A stretch of DNA of 64,000 nt, taken from NCBI GenBank assembly GCA_942486035.1, contig CALNXK010000014.1, positions 122,001 to 186,000 of the forward strand, given 5' to 3'. Position 1 is the first letter of the stretch, and every line of letters starts with the position of its first letter. Position numbers and translations under genes: made by a program. Under the pieces are notes generated by a model. That model saw nothing but the letters and a program-made list of their open reading frames with translations, had not been told where the DNA came from and searched no databases. The DNA comes from Porites lobata (Eukaryota > Cnidaria > Anthozoa > Scleractinia > Poritidae). Below are positions 35,361 through 46,848 of this stretch, piece by piece.

Positions 35361-36308
35361 TTAACGTAAGCATAAAAATGTTCCTACAAAGTTCAAGGGC
35401 CAGGTTGGGTAAACAACAACTGTTCTAACATAGTCTCGTAGCCAGACAGGCTCCCTTCGCTCACGTCTCGGCCTCGCAGCATGACACAGTTCACGACGCG
35501 GTTCATCACTCACTTGAGAAACCTCAGATTGACACGGCAGGTCAGCAGTTCGAGGGGATGTACTTAATGTACCACTAGATTCACGCTCATGGAAGGGATG
35601 AGAAACCTCTGTGACTGTAGCAACTGGATTTTCCAGCCATTCCAATTCGACATCTCCAGAGTCAACTAAGGTTCCTCGAGACGGTTGCTGCCCGTCCCTC
35701 AGGTTCTCCGATTGTGGTGTATCTTCCGCATGGGTGGAAGAGGTTAACTGTGAGGGCTTCTCGTGGATTTCAGGTGGCGAAAAGCATGGCTTCAGATAAT
35801 TGAAGTGGACCACCTTCCTCTGACGATGTTTTCCCGGCTTCCGCCTCTCCTCTTCAATGCAATAGGTAACATCAGATAGAGCTTTCACTACCTTCCAAGG
35901 ACCACACCAGGGTTTGAGGAATTTCTTCCTTCTCGTCCTGGTTCAGTTTCTATACGAAACCCGGTCTCCTACACGGAACCGCTGACCATGGCACTTGGTG
36001 TCATAATAAGCTTTCTGGGACCTCTGCGCTCGCTTGAGGTTCTCTCTCACTATCTGCTCCATCTCTTCCAATTGCTGCTTCTCCTCAACAACATAATCGG
36101 GGTATGTCCGTGCCGACCCTTGGGAAGGTGTTGTCTCAAGCCTAAGGAGAGCATCCAATGGCAGAATAGCTTCCCTGCCGAACATTAAGCGGTGAGGGGT
36201 AAATCCCGTCGACTCCTGCACACTAGTGTTGTAAGCAAGAACTGCTTTCGGCACAAAGTCCGCCCAGTCGCGGCGATGGTCAGAAATCAGCTTACTAAGG
36301 ATCTTCAC
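35361..36308 (-). pseudogene. Gypsy B integrase C-terminal part
   Basis: First piece (36308-35943): KLISDHRRDWADFVPKAVLA, then TPHRLMFGREAILPLDALL and KCHGQRFRVGDRVSYRN, the end of the integrase core and start of the C-terminal domain. Second piece (35888-35361) in another frame: VTYCIEEERR and KVVHFNYLKPC, the usual gypsy C-terminal motif, then a Ser/Glu/Arg-rich tail. The two are separated by a shift near 35940. Confidence 0.8.
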
Positions 36309-36309
36309 C

Positions 36310-38449
36310 AGAGATTTGTTCAGTCTCTCTACCTGCCCATCCTCTTGGGGATGGTAGGGCGTTGTCCTTGTTTTCGCTGCGTCAATTAAATCGCACAGAC
36401 CTTAGAATACAGCTCCATCCACAATAGCTCCCTGATCAGAATGCAAACCCTCGAAACACCCAAAACGGCTTATGTATTCATCCATCAACTTCTTCGCCAG
36501 CGTGACTGCTGAGGTGTTTCTCACTGGGAAGGCTTGAGCAAACTTGGTAAAATGATCGGAGACCACCAGCAACCACTCATGGCCAGAGGTAGATCTTGGT
36601 GTGGGACCTACGATGTCTATTGCAACCCCTTGTAGGGGGTGCCCTGCCTTAATGTTTATAAGGGGTGCCTTTGGGAGCTTTCAAGGGTCGTTGACTTCAG
36701 CACAAGGGACACACCTTCTCACGTGCATTTCGACATCTTCCCGCCTGCCTTGCCAATAAAATCTCCTCCGCACTTTTTCTAGAGTCTTCGAGACGCCAAG
36801 GTGGCCTGCTGAAGAATTGTAGTGGAAGGCGCACAACACTTGTGACACGACGCTCCCGGGCAAGCAGATTTGTTGATAAATCTCTTTGCCTGTCACTTCG
36901 TGTTCCCAACATCTAAACACCAGATCGTCCCTGAGAAACAGCCTTCCCCATTGTGACCAGTATGACAAAAGTTTGCGCCCCCCTCCTTCCACATCGCCTC
37001 TAGCAGGTCTCACACCGGTTTCAAGCCACCTCACAACTTGCAACAGAACAGGATCTTGGTTTTGGGCTGCACTTATACTTTCTCTCAAGAAGGGTTCCAT
37101 ATTCACAGACTGAAGCAGGGTGGCGTCCCTCTCTACCTTAACCGATGCACCCTTGTCCCAGGGAAGGCGGGACAGTCCATCCGCATTGCCGTGCAAGTGA
37201 CCCGGACGATGTTCCACCTCGAAATCAAAGTCACTAAGCCTTTCAAGCCACCTAGCCACCTGGCCTCTAGGGTTTTTAAAGTTTCGTAGCCACTGCAGAG
37301 CACTATGGTCAGTCCTGACCAGAAAACGTCGCCCGTAAAGGAATGTCTCGAAGTGCTCCGTTCCCCACACGAGGGCCAACAGTTCCTTCCGGGTGGTACT
37401 ATAGTTCCTTTCAGCCTTTGATAGAGCACGCGCTGCGTATGCTGTTACACGTTCTTTCCCACATTGAACCTGCGACAACACTGCCCCCAGCCCACTGTCA
37501 CTGGCGTCACTGTCCAGGATGAACGGTACGTCTAGCTGGGGAAAAGCCATGATGGGAGCACTCGACAATCTGTGCTTGATGTCCTGGGAAGCTTCCTCGC
37601 ACTCAGCTGTCCATCTGAAACGGTCCCCGTTTTGACAAGCGCGGTGCAAAGGGGATGCAATTTGGGCATAGTTTGGCACAAATTGTCTATAGTAACCAGC
37701 CGTCCCCAAGAACGCTCTCAGCTGACTCTCATCAACTGGCTCCGGCCACTCATTTAGGACTCTTATTTTCTCTGGATCAGTAGATATGCCCTCCCGTGAC
37801 ACGACGTGACCTAACACAACCACCTGTTCGCACAAAAGCTTGCATTTCTTGGGGTTAATCTTCAAGCCTGCTTCTGTCAAGCGTGACAACACAAGTGACA
37901 GTCTCTCCCTATGCTCCTGTAGTGTTCGACCAAAGACAACGATATCATCTAGATACACTAGACAGTCTGACCAGCATAAACCCTTCAAGATAAGGTGCAT
38001 AGCCCTCATAAAACATTCAGGTGCATTCGTAAGGCCAAAACTTAGTTTACAGAATTGGTAAAGACCATCCTGAGTTGCGAACGCTGTCTTTTCCCGATCT
38101 TCCACTGCCACATCAATTTGCCAATATCCCCTAAGGAGGTCGAGATGAGAAAACCACTGTGCCCCCGATAAACTCTCCAATATGTCATCACACCGAGGAA
38201 GTGGGTACAAGTGTCGCTTGGTTACCGAGTTAAGAGCGCGGTAGTCCACACAGGTTTCGCTACTAAAACCACCGGAGAGGACCAAGGGGAATCGGACGGT
38301 TCTATAATCTCTGCTTCGAGCATTTCATCCACTTGGTTGCGCATTTCTTGCCTTTTGTGAAAGGGAACTCTTCGTGGCGGTACCTGGATTGGCTTGGAAG
38401 AGCCTGTGTCGATGGTATGTTGTACACGTATGTTGTACCTAAATCCCAC
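36310..38449 (-). pseudogene. Gypsy B RT, RNase H and integrase zinc domain
   Basis: RT begins in one frame (RYNIRVQHTIDTGSSKPIQV, then SDSPWSSPVVLVAKP) and shifts into a 534-residue frame at about 38285, losing the usual KDGTWRF part. It then reads CVDYRALNSVTKRHLYPLPR, WFSHLDLLRGYWQI, LVYLDDIVVFG (catalytic box Y-L-D-D intact) and LRAFLGTAGYYRQF. RNase H follows (FILDSDASDSGLGAVLSQ, VRTDHSALQWL, NADGLSRLPW), then the HHCC integrase domain (HYNSSAGHLGVSKTLEKV, CVPCAEV). The integrase catalytic region, with VAIDIVGPTPRS and HSDQGAIVDG, lies at 36680-36310 in broken frames. Confidence 0.87.
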
Positions 38450-39429
38450 GGCCCCTTTGAAAGGCAGTCAGCGTAAGTGGACAACACCTCATAATGCCTA
38501 AGTTTTTCCTCTTCCGGGACTAAATCGCTGCTGATCGGGAACATCTCTTCTACCAATAAACTGTGAACGTCAGCGTCCCTCACAAAAGCCGCACCACATT
38601 GTTTAGCTTCCAATCCAACCTCAACATCTTCCTTTGAGGCCGCAGGGGGTACCACCTTGTAGCCTACACCCACATTGGTTTCCTCCTGTGATTCCTCCTC
38701 GCCAGCTAATCGGTAGAGGTCCCCCATACTGCTACACCTGTAAATCTTGAGGGGCTTGTTAAGGTAATTGAACACACGAACTGGGATTCGACCTTCTTTC
38801 ACAGTCACGGCCGTCCGAAAGGCCCCAGCTGAATATCTTTCTGAAAACTTGTCCGCTGGTTCCAGTACACCCATACATTCGTCTAAGTCATCTACCCCTT
38901 GGACCTCACAAGGTATGTCTGCGACCATATTTGGAGTTAATGTGACGGTTTCGGCCACAGTGATCCTGTAAACTCTATCAAGGCATCCAAAAACCATTCT
39001 GTTGGGTCCCTTCTTACTGTAGACAGTGTTAGTGTCAAAGTTAATGATACATTTTTGAGCTGTTAGAAAATCTATACCCATCAACACTTGCTGTGCCAAG
39101 CCTCGGCACACCAGCACTTTATGCTTAGCCCTGATTGCGCCCTGCTGAATTGTTACTTCTGTTTCTCCAACCACATCAAGTGGCATGTTATTGGCTCCCA
39201 GGACAGGCTTCAGTGCGGACTCAAGTTTGTTTATATGTGTCTTAGAGCGACTGTATAGGTCTTCACTGATAATTGTTGCTTCTGCACCTTTGTCTAATAA
39301 GGTTTGAGACTTAACACCATTGACATCACAAGGCAAAAATGCTTCCTTTGGATTCTCGGGCGGGGTCACTTTCGGCTGCGCCCCGCCCATCTCCCGTTTC
39401 CCTGGTTGGGACGGACTTGATGTGGACAT
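38302..39429 (-). CDS. Gypsy B protease region
   Basis: About 375 residues. The retropepsin core is DVNGVKSQTLLDKGAEATII, where the active-site triplet is D-K-G instead of the usual D-T/S-G, then VLMGIDFLTAQKCIINFDT. A long linker follows with VADIPCEVQGVDDL and a terminal part leading to RT. The D-K-G change should weaken or abolish catalysis, unless it is a sequence error. The frame continues into LSKGPWDLGTTYVYNI before RT sequence appears in the next frame at 38449. Confidence 0.8.
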   Translation of the reverse strand: MSTSSPSQPGKREMGGAQPKVTPPENPKEAFLPCDVNGVKSQTLLDKGAEATIISEDLYSRSKTHINKLESALKPVLGANNMPLDVVGETEVTIQQGAIRAKHKVLVCRGLAQQVLMGIDFLTAQKCIINFDTNTVYSKKGPNRMVFGCLDRVYRITVAETVTLTPNMVADIPCEVQGVDDLDECMGVLEPADKFSERYSAGAFRTAVTVKEGRIPVRVFNYLNKPLKIYRCSSMGDLYRLAGEEESQEETNVGVGYKVVPPAASKEDVEVGLEAKQCGAAFVRDADVHSLLVEEMFPISSDLVPEEEKLRHYEVLSTYADCLSKGPWDLGTTYVYNIPSTQALPSQSRYRHEEFPFTKGKKCATKWMKCSKQRL

Positions 39430-40283
39430 TCACGAATAAAATGAGACAGGCTACCGCACGTAAAACATGCTCTGGGGCCTTGTCCAGGTTCTACACCTTC
39501 ACTCCTACCTTGCCTCCCTTGAGGAATATTCTTTAGCTTCTCTAAGATTTCAGCTTGCTGCTGAAAAACCTCCTTAGCCCACGCTGGGGGTTCTTGGGTG
39601 CCCTGTTGGGAGCCAAACTGTTCCTGCTTCCCAGATGTTGAAGACAGTACTCGAGCACTTCCCTTGTTTAGCACTTTTTGATTTGATTCATATCGTTGAG
39701 CTGCGGCTAGGGCCTCATCCAAAGTATTGGGCCCCAAATCCAACACCTTCTCTCGCAATATAATAGGGGTCAAAGCACCCACGAAGAAATCTCTGGCCGT
39801 GCGATTGAGTATATCCGGGGGGTCATCCGGATAGGCCAGCTCCACAAGACGAGAAATGTCGCACCTCAGTTGATGTAGATCTTCGTCAGGATGTCTTAAT
39901 TTGGCTCGTAGAGCGGAAATGTGTACCTGACGAGATTCCTTAGGATGAAATCGATCTGTCAGAGCGCGTTCAACAGCCGTCCACGGGGCTGTTTGTTCGG
40001 CAGTCAGGCCGTAATAGGTCTGTTTGGCAAGGCCTTTCAGGTACGCGGGTAATATTTGACATTGAAGTTCAGGACTCCACTTGTTAAGGGCTGCAGTACT
40101 TTTAAATTTCCGTATCCAAACCACCCAACTTTCGCTGAACGTCGCAGAGAAGCTCTCCGGTCTGATGCGAAGCGAATTTTCTGGCGACGTGGTTGGTGAA
40201 CTGCCGCTTGCACTAGCCTTACTTTCACTTTTCTTTCCAAGTTTCGCCTCGAGGAGCGCTACTTTCCCTTCTAAAGCTTTCAC
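39366..40283 (-). CDS. Gypsy B gag
   Basis: About 305 residues: an N-terminal helix (MKALEGKVALLEAKLGK), a capsid-like retrotransposon gag segment with WVVWIRKFKSTAALNKW, LKGLAKQTYYGL and ALRAKLRHPDEDLHQLRCDI, a linker, and a single CCHC knuckle CFTCGSLSHFIRECP near the end. It would form the particle and bind RNA. The first Met lies 38 bases inside the 5' LTR. The 3' end overlaps the protease frame by about 64 bases, so pol expression would need a frameshift. The frame is intact. Confidence 0.85.
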   Translation of the reverse strand: MKALEGKVALLEAKLGKKSESKASASGSSPTTSPENSLRIRPESFSATFSESWVVWIRKFKSTAALNKWSPELQCQILPAYLKGLAKQTYYGLTAEQTAPWTAVERALTDRFHPKESRQVHISALRAKLRHPDEDLHQLRCDISRLVELAYPDDPPDILNRTARDFFVGALTPIILREKVLDLGPNTLDEALAAAQRYESNQKVLNKGSARVLSSTSGKQEQFGSQQGTQEPPAWAKEVFQQQAEILEKLKNIPQGRQGRSEGVEPGQGPRACFTCGSLSHFIRECPHQVRPNQGNGRWAGRSRK

Positions 40284-40322
40284 AGTATCTTCTATGGCAA
40301 AAATCCCACCGCTTCCACCAAA

Positions 40323-40445
40323 TGTAACGAAACTAACACAGCTAGCGTTCGAATCACTTTACTAAACTAGCACAACAGTTACACGAGTCTAGGTCTCCTA
40401 AACTGCGCATGTCCGACCCAAGTTGGGCTTAGGCCCCACGCTACA
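40323..40445 (-). repeat. 5' LTR of gypsy element B
   Basis: 123 bp, same sequence as 35196-35319 apart from a few substitutions. On the minus strand it is followed two bases later by TGGTGGAAGCGGTGGGATTT, which starts with the TGG expected of a primer-binding site complementary to a tRNA 3' CCA. The tRNA species is not identified. Confidence 0.9.
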
Positions 40446-41750
40446 GAAGTGCCCTCCTCACGTGTTGAACAGCCCTCTTGTATTTAAACGCCCTTCCCCT
40501 TTGTTGGAGGGGAGTTCAACTTTTTACGTGGAGTTAGGGTAGCTAGTCGGGTTACCATGGTTACCATGTAGATTTTGAGGATTTGCTATAATATGATTGG
40601 TCTTTTACATATGTGAATTCCAGATTTTTTCATTATGTTCTGAATTTTTTATGGATTTCCAAAGTTAAAACAGGCTAAAAATTCCTTAAAATTGGCCATT
40701 TTTCGTCTAACTTTGTTGGGTTAAGTTGTCATTTTACGTCACGAGATAGTCCTTTTAAAGACGTTTCATTGCATAACTATTCGTTATCACTACTTTTCCT
40801 CTGTGTTAAATGATTTTTTTAAAATTGCATTTTTCAGTTGATTGCCCTCATGATCAATATTTGCTGTTATTAGATTTTAACTTGTTGCCCACGCAGAGCC
40901 TTTTTCAAAAAACTCAAAAGTGTCTCGAGGGATAGGTCCCACTAATGCTAGAAATTGCTCTGTGCAAGTTTGAATAGATTTGACCGAATTAAGGAGAGTT
41001 TTGATCAAACCCTAATCAGAAGCCAATTGTCTGCAAAAAACAGCCATTAATTAGTATGTGATGTTTAAGACCGCTGTGTTATTCATTTCCTTCTCTTGAG
41101 CCTAAGTTACTAATTTTTTTCGTTCATTTGACATTCTTTATCATAGAATCGCAACGAAAGTCAGCAATTATTTACTGGCGAGTAGACATTCCCTATAGCT
41201 GTTTAATATTAGTTCTTAATGGTAGTAACAGTTGGGACCTAATAGTCTGTAACTTAAATACTTAGTAATGACGAAGGGATTACGGGAGCAAAATTAAAAA
41301 AGGGGGATTAGACAGGAAGTAAGTACCACTAGATTGATTTTACCCACTAGCAAAGGCCCTGCAGTCTAGCGTTTAAATTGTCCGGAAAATTGAACAACCA
41401 AAAACAGCTTTAATAATCATGATACCTTCAATTGTTAATAAAACAGCAATAATGAAAATGTGGAAAATTGAACGCAATGAAAATGTCTGAAGACCTCCAA
41501 GTACTGCTGGATGGATGTGTTACCCACTTTCAAAGCCTCTGTCAACCTTTAAAATTATCCTGATAATTGAAGAATTGATTAATGCCCCGCTGTAATTCCT
41601 ACTATTATATGGCTGAGTCTGTTTTCGCCACGCGATTGGTCAATTTGCGGTCTATAACTCGCTATACGGACCAAAAGTCTTAACGAAAATGCTCATTTTG
41701 GAGCTCTAAATCTCTTTACCTGGGAAAAAAGGTTCGAATAAAGTTGTAAG
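40446..41750. other. Gene-free spacer with a dispersed repeat
   Basis: No gene. Bases 41409-41494 (TAATAATCATGATACC... to AATGTCTGAAGAC) recur in the same orientation at 49319-49404, so this is an interspersed repeat. The rest shows nothing recognisable. Confidence 0.55.
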
Positions 41751-42590
41751 ACGCCTGTCAACCTTGAGGACTCGGATGGTGACTTTAGCCTTCAACTTTT
41801 TAAACTGTGTTTATTTGTGAACGAAGGCGATGAAGAAACTAACTCGTAATCTTATCGAAGAGGATTCTAGTCAGTGTTTGAAATTTTATCGTAGTCCACA
41901 GTTAAGAAGACGAAAATCGACTGGCAGGGATTCGAGATGTTTTGCCTAAGAGAAATGAGTAATTCCTTCGACAAATATGATTACAAACATACCTGCATCC
42001 GATCATCTTAACAAGCTTCTTTGCCATTTGAAGTGTTTTTTCAAAGACCAACGAAAGAAAGATAGAAGCGACTTCGAGCCAGACATAAATGTCCAGTTTT
42101 CAAAAGACTCCAGCGTTACACTAACGAGTGAATACTTATAGTGCTCTTAGTTTTGACCGAATAAACTTAAAAATACATGTCTATAAACCCTGAGGACTGG
42201 GATGTTGACTTTGCCTTTCCAAAATTTTAACCTAGCTTTGTTTTTATGAGAACGAAGTTGATGTAGAAACTGAAATGTGACCTTACCGAGGAAGAGAATT
42301 TTAGTCAGTGTTTGAAAATTTTAACGCAGATCACAATTGAAGACGAGAATGAACTGGCAGAAAGAGAGGTTTTCCCAAAAACAATTAACGAGCGAATCCT
42401 TCGACAATGACAACAAACTTACCTTGAAAAGCTTCTTTGCCTTTTACAGTGTTTTTTTTTACAAGGACAAACGAAGGAAAGATGGAAACGACTTAGACAG
42501 ACAGTGCTCGGTTTCCAAAATACTCAAGCGTTACATTTAAGAGCTAAAACGTACAGTGCTCTTAGTTACGACCGAATAAACTTTTTCAAC
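41751..42590. repeat. Tandem duplication, unit about 420 bp, two copies
   Basis: Unit 1 (41751-42172) and unit 2 (42178-42590) share in order CCTTGAGGACTCGGATG / CCCTGAGGACTGGGATG, TAGTCAGTGTTTGAAA, TCCTTCGACAA, AGCTTCTTTGCC, GTGTTTTTT, and GTGCTCTTAGTT with GACCGAATAAACTT. Spacing is 426 bp at the left marker and 415 at the right. Divergence is considerable. No coding function seen. Confidence 0.8.
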
Positions 42591-42941
42591 GTGGCGAATT
42601 TGTTTTTACTTTCTCGGAAAGCCTTTGTTATGTGCTATTGTTTTTGTGCGCCAATAAAAACTTTCCTTTTTGAAGCCTGTCAAATGACTGTCAAATCGTG
42701 CATCCTGTACTAGTTTCCGGTCCCGCAAACAGGAAGAAGCCATATAATAAACATCTTATTAGCCTCGTTTTTTCGGTCCGTACTGTAAATTACGGATCCT
42801 CGTTTTTTCCATCGATTTATGGCCCAAGCGCAAAAACTCGGCTAATAAGAAGTATTTACTCTTCTGCAATCAATCACTGTGCTGGCAAGGTTTAAGCCTT
42901 GAGCTTAATTGTTTGATAGCACAAATGAGATTGAGCTGATT
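42591..42941. other. Spacer left of the DIRS element
   Basis: No gene. A short symmetrical motif GGTCCGTACTGTAAATTACGG (one internal mismatch) near 42775-42795 is noted; otherwise nothing. Confidence 0.4.
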
Positions 42942-43040
42942 TCGGCCCCACTACGCAGTACAACATGAATAGAAAAACCATTAGGTTTATTTTGGCTGTT
43001 TCGGCCGAGCACCGCAGATATAACAATTACATTATACAAC
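42942..43040 (-). repeat. DIRS split repeat B2
   Basis: About 99 bp matching B1 at 43585-43684 with few differences; forms the element 3' end. Confidence 0.85.
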
Positions 43041-43403
43041 ATTTTCTATTACATTCAAATATGTGGTGTAAGAACTAGAACAGAGCTGAGCGACAGTTTA
43101 CACAGAATACTGTCAGAACAGAGGCCAGAAAAAACCTGCCGGAATAAAACCTCAGTGAGGAAAAAAACTCGGCAGGAAATCTGGGTATGATCCATGGCTC
43201 ATGCTCTGAAAAGCCCATCCTACGAAGGCTACACGGCTGGAAGGACTTTGCCCTTATTTACAAAACAAGTATTCCAACAAAGGACGGCAAACTCTAAATA
43301 ATTTAAGGAAACGCAAACAAGCTAAGAAACCTCTGGAAAAATCGAACTGCCACTAGTAAATCAAATAAATACTAAAATAAATAAATAAATAAGTAAATAA
43401 AAT

Positions 43404-43588
43404 ATAACATGAGCTAGACGAGGTGTCGGCCTAGAATGCTTTCCCACGTGATAAGCATCCCTTTTATAGCGCTCCATTCTACCCATACCGCACTTCAACT
43501 GCCCCAGTCCCCACTGCTCCCGTGCCGCAGAAATATTTCATTTCCGGCTAATTCGTATCCACTCAAACGCCGGAAATTCCATATTTCG
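43404..43588 (-). repeat. DIRS split repeat A2
   Basis: About 185 bp nearly identical to A1 at 47506-47690, same orientation. B1 abuts it directly at 43585-43588, giving the circle-junction-like B-A join. Confidence 0.88.
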
Positions 43589-43684
43589 GCTCCACTACGC
43601 AGTACAACATGAATAGAAAAACCATTAGGTTTATTTTGGCTGTTTTGGCCGAGCACTGCAGATATAACAATACATTATACAACA
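43585..43684 (-). repeat. DIRS split repeat B1
   Basis: Lies directly downstream of the recombinase coding end and directly next to A2. Confidence 0.85.
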
Positions 43685-43686
43685 AC

Positions 43687-44330
43687 CTAGAAGAAAAAGT
43701 ATAGGGCTTGACTGAACCCCGGAAAGAAAACAAACTTAAGTCCCAAAGATTTCGAAACTGCAAGACGTGAAGACGTGTCGTCCTTTACGTAACCATCCTT
43801 AGCTGCGACACTTTTCCATCTGCCATGCCTCTGAAAAACTCTATCATTAACCCCGCTGTTGGCAGCACTCGACGCTCCTCCAGACTGGAAAGAGTGAGTC
43901 CCGTAGACAGAGGGATCCGGAACGATGCTCTGCAGACGTTTATTTAACTGACCCCTGATTATCAGTAGGAGACGCCACACCGACGATCTCGTTGGCCTAG
44001 TTAATAGTATAAAATGCAGTATCGACGGAGCTAGAGGAATTGGTGGATTCTAATACATGCTATAAATAAACAGCTACATGAACAGGTTTTGCCGGCAGAA
44101 AAGAAAAGTTCAATTTGCTTAAAGTAAAGTCCATCCATTTCCCGAACGCCTGATGATATATATTTGTGGTGGTCAGAGCCCTTGCTGACAAAACAGACGT
44201 CTGAAGCCTTGGAGTGAGGCTCTGCAGATATGGGTCCTGAAAAGTTTCGGTTTCTTTCCAAATACCTTCATTAAAAATATCTGTAAACAAAATGGGAGAG
44301 CAATCAGAGACAACAGAAAGGAAAAACAAA
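43687..44330 (-). pseudogene. DIRS tyrosine recombinase, internally deleted
   Basis: The N-terminal SAM-like part is readable at 44330-44040 (LTTTNIYHQAFGKWMDFTL, PVHVAVYL). The C-terminal catalytic part follows at 43980-43687 (VYGTHSFQSGGASSAAN, FQRHGRWKSVAAKDGYVKDD). The roughly 150 residues that normally lie between them, including the first catalytic Arg, are missing. In addition the usual H-S-F-R box reads H-S-F-Q, removing the second Arg. The enzyme would join the circular cDNA to target DNA; this copy cannot. Confidence 0.82.
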
Positions 44331-44630
44331 CTACGAGAGTGTGCAACAATGGACTAGTTTTAATTTTATAACACCTCTGTCAGAAAGCATTCTTAAACAG
44401 GCTCATTAAAGTGTGCATAATAAATGCAAATCAAGAAAAATAAAATCTACCACTTGAAAATGGTGAACCAAAAGGCAGCTGACAAACCAGCAATACTATC
44501 ATTAATAAGTAAAGGAAAACTCCAATCACGAGAGCAGGCAAACGCATGAACCAGCTCAAAAACGACATTCCTAAAGAACGTGAATAAAGGAAGTACCCAA
44601 AGACTTCTCCAAAGATGAGTACCAAAGACC

Positions 44631-46601
44631 CTAATTAAAAAAATTGTTGCAAAGCGAGCAATTGTCATCTTCGACTGTACAAAAACACAAAACAGACTGC
44701 GCCCTAGGTTGCACAAAATTTAGACGCAGAGCTACTACACTATAGGACAAATCTTTTGAGCTAAAAAAGTGATTCTTGGCCTTACCTCTAACAAAAAAAT
44801 GCCCGAACTTGGGAAGAATCACCCAATCGTGTACAAAAGCGTTCCAGTGTTTGTCATCATCACATAGTAAAATCCAAAAATAGGAAGACGTCCACAAAGG
44901 AATAACTAAAGTTCCTACAGCCTTACACGCTCTCATATGAGTAATAACACTACTAATTTGCGATACCGTTGGATGGACCCAATTATTTTCTCCCTCCCTG
45001 TTCTGGGCGAAGGCGTCCACAGCTTCAGCGCCGGGTTGTTAAAATCTAGAATTAAAGCGCGAAAGCTTGGCGTTGTAACTACAGGCAAACCTATCCACTG
45101 TGTGGGGCCCCCATTTACAATACAACATATGAAACACGTCATCATTAATGGAGTAATCGTCAAAATCAATTATTCTACTCAAAGAATCAGCCTGGTGATT
45201 AGAATCCCTAGGGATCCACTTCATTTCAAGGGAAATGCCTGAACTCGCGCAAACATGAAAAATAGAAAGCGCTAGAGACTGAAGCTCCTCAACCCTACTA
45301 CCGTTATGAATGATGCTTACTAGACTAGTGTTGTCAGTAAACCAAGCAACTTTTTTACCCTGAAGATCAGGAGCAAAGGCGGAAAGTGCCAGGTCTACAG
45401 TCCTAAGCTCTCTCCAGGTAGAGCTTTAAGAACCCTCTCTAGCACTCCAATTTTGATGAAAAGTCTTAATATGCTTGTTTTCAACAAAAGAACTACAAGC
45501 GTAATCTGATGCGTCAGAATAGACAAATCTAGCGGGCGGTTGAAAAGGTAACCAGGGGCAACGAAAATTAAGACAGTCGACGTTGTCTATCCAAAACGTT
45601 AATTCATGACAAGCTTCTTTAGTCAACTCAGCCTTAGAGTTCCAAGACTGTTTCTGATTTACAACTGTGTACAAAGCACGTGTCATAATTCTGGCTACAC
45701 TTCCAACACAAGGAGTGAGCAAGATGACTTGGCCTACCACAGAGGCTACATCTGTAACTTTGAAACTTTTACAGTCATCCTTACGTAAGAGATCAATACT
45801 ACTCTTAAGCTTTGGAACCCTTCGCTCGGAAACCGAAATAAATCCTTGATAAGCATCAAAAACAGTGCCGAGCCAGGTAATAACTTGAACATGTTCCCAA
45901 AGGGACTTCTCTTCGTTAATAACAAAGCCGTACCTAGTCAAATCAGCGCGAACAGTCAAACTGTTGATTTTGGCCTTGATAGAACTGCTACCACCCCCTA
46001 AGCCGTCATCGAGAAAAATAGCCATGGGAATTCCTTTGCACCTCCATGAAGTAAGAATAGGCTTTAATAATTTTGTTAACAAATACGTTGCGGAAGACAA
46101 CCCGAAAGATAAAACTGTGAACTGAAAATACTTCACAACACCGTCGCCAAAATCCCAGGAGAAAGCTAAGTATTAACGGTAATCGGGAAAAATTTCAACG
46201 TGATGATAACCGGACTTCAAGTCGAACTTGAAAAGAAAAAACCCTTGAGAGAAAATTTGAAGGGCAACCAATACATCTTCGCATCTAAATTTACGCTTAA
46301 AAACATACAGATTAACGTGCCTCAAATCAAGAATTAATCTCTTCTTGCCTGAAGACTGTATGGAGACAGAAAGTGGATTAACGATATCCGGCTTGTGATC
46401 CAGAATCCCAACACACTTAGTTCTTAACAGGTCGCAAATAGCCTCAGAAACAAAATGACTGTGGGTAATAGCAGAGTGATTGTTAGGAATAACTTTAGGG
46501 GGCGGAAAAGTCACGAAAGGAATTTTATAACCGTCACGGACAACGCTTAATATAAACCCCGAGGCGCCTAATTTCACCCATTGATCGTAGCACAAAGACA
46601 A
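44631..46601 (-). pseudogene. DIRS reverse transcriptase, RNase H and downstream domain
   Basis: RT: VSIQSSGKKRLILDLRHVNL, FKFDLKSGYHHVEIF, then an in-frame TAA near 46170 after PDYR, then KYFQFTVLSFGLSSATYLL and AIFLDDGLGGG (catalytic L-D-D intact). RNase H: RFVYSDASDYACSSFVENK, an in-frame TAA at about 45430, then AWFTDNTSLVSIIHNGSR and KWIPRDSNHQADSLSRII. The downstream part (WGPHTVDRFACSYNAKL, SQISSVITHMRACKAVGT) precedes the recombinase in a different frame. All three readable sections keep DIRS order. Confidence 0.87.
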
Positions 46602-46848
46602 ACGACCACGAACCGAAGGGCTGTTATATTGCCCTGAAGTAAACTCATAATTTAACAGCGACCTTATTTTTACTGCCTGATCAGGACGATCTGAATTTAA
46701 AAGATCATCATCAGAACAGTCACTAGAGCTATTTGAAACAATGGAATTGACTACACCTTGAAAATTTTGTGGATCGCCGGTGGCTAGTCATTAGCCGGTG
46801 GTTGACTTTGCAGTATAAGGACACTGGGCCCTCCAATGTCCAGGTTTA

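Larger units (their letters stand above)
35196..40445 (-). mobile_element. Ty3/gypsy retrotransposon B with both LTRs
   Basis: 5.25 kb bounded by short LTRs with a 4-bp duplication GAAG. Minus-strand order: LTR, primer site, gag, protease, RT, RNase H, integrase, polypurine tract, LTR. Long frames survive but gag, protease-RT and integrase are separated by shifts and stops. LTR divergence of roughly 4-5 percent suggests an insertion that is not recent. Confidence 0.92.
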
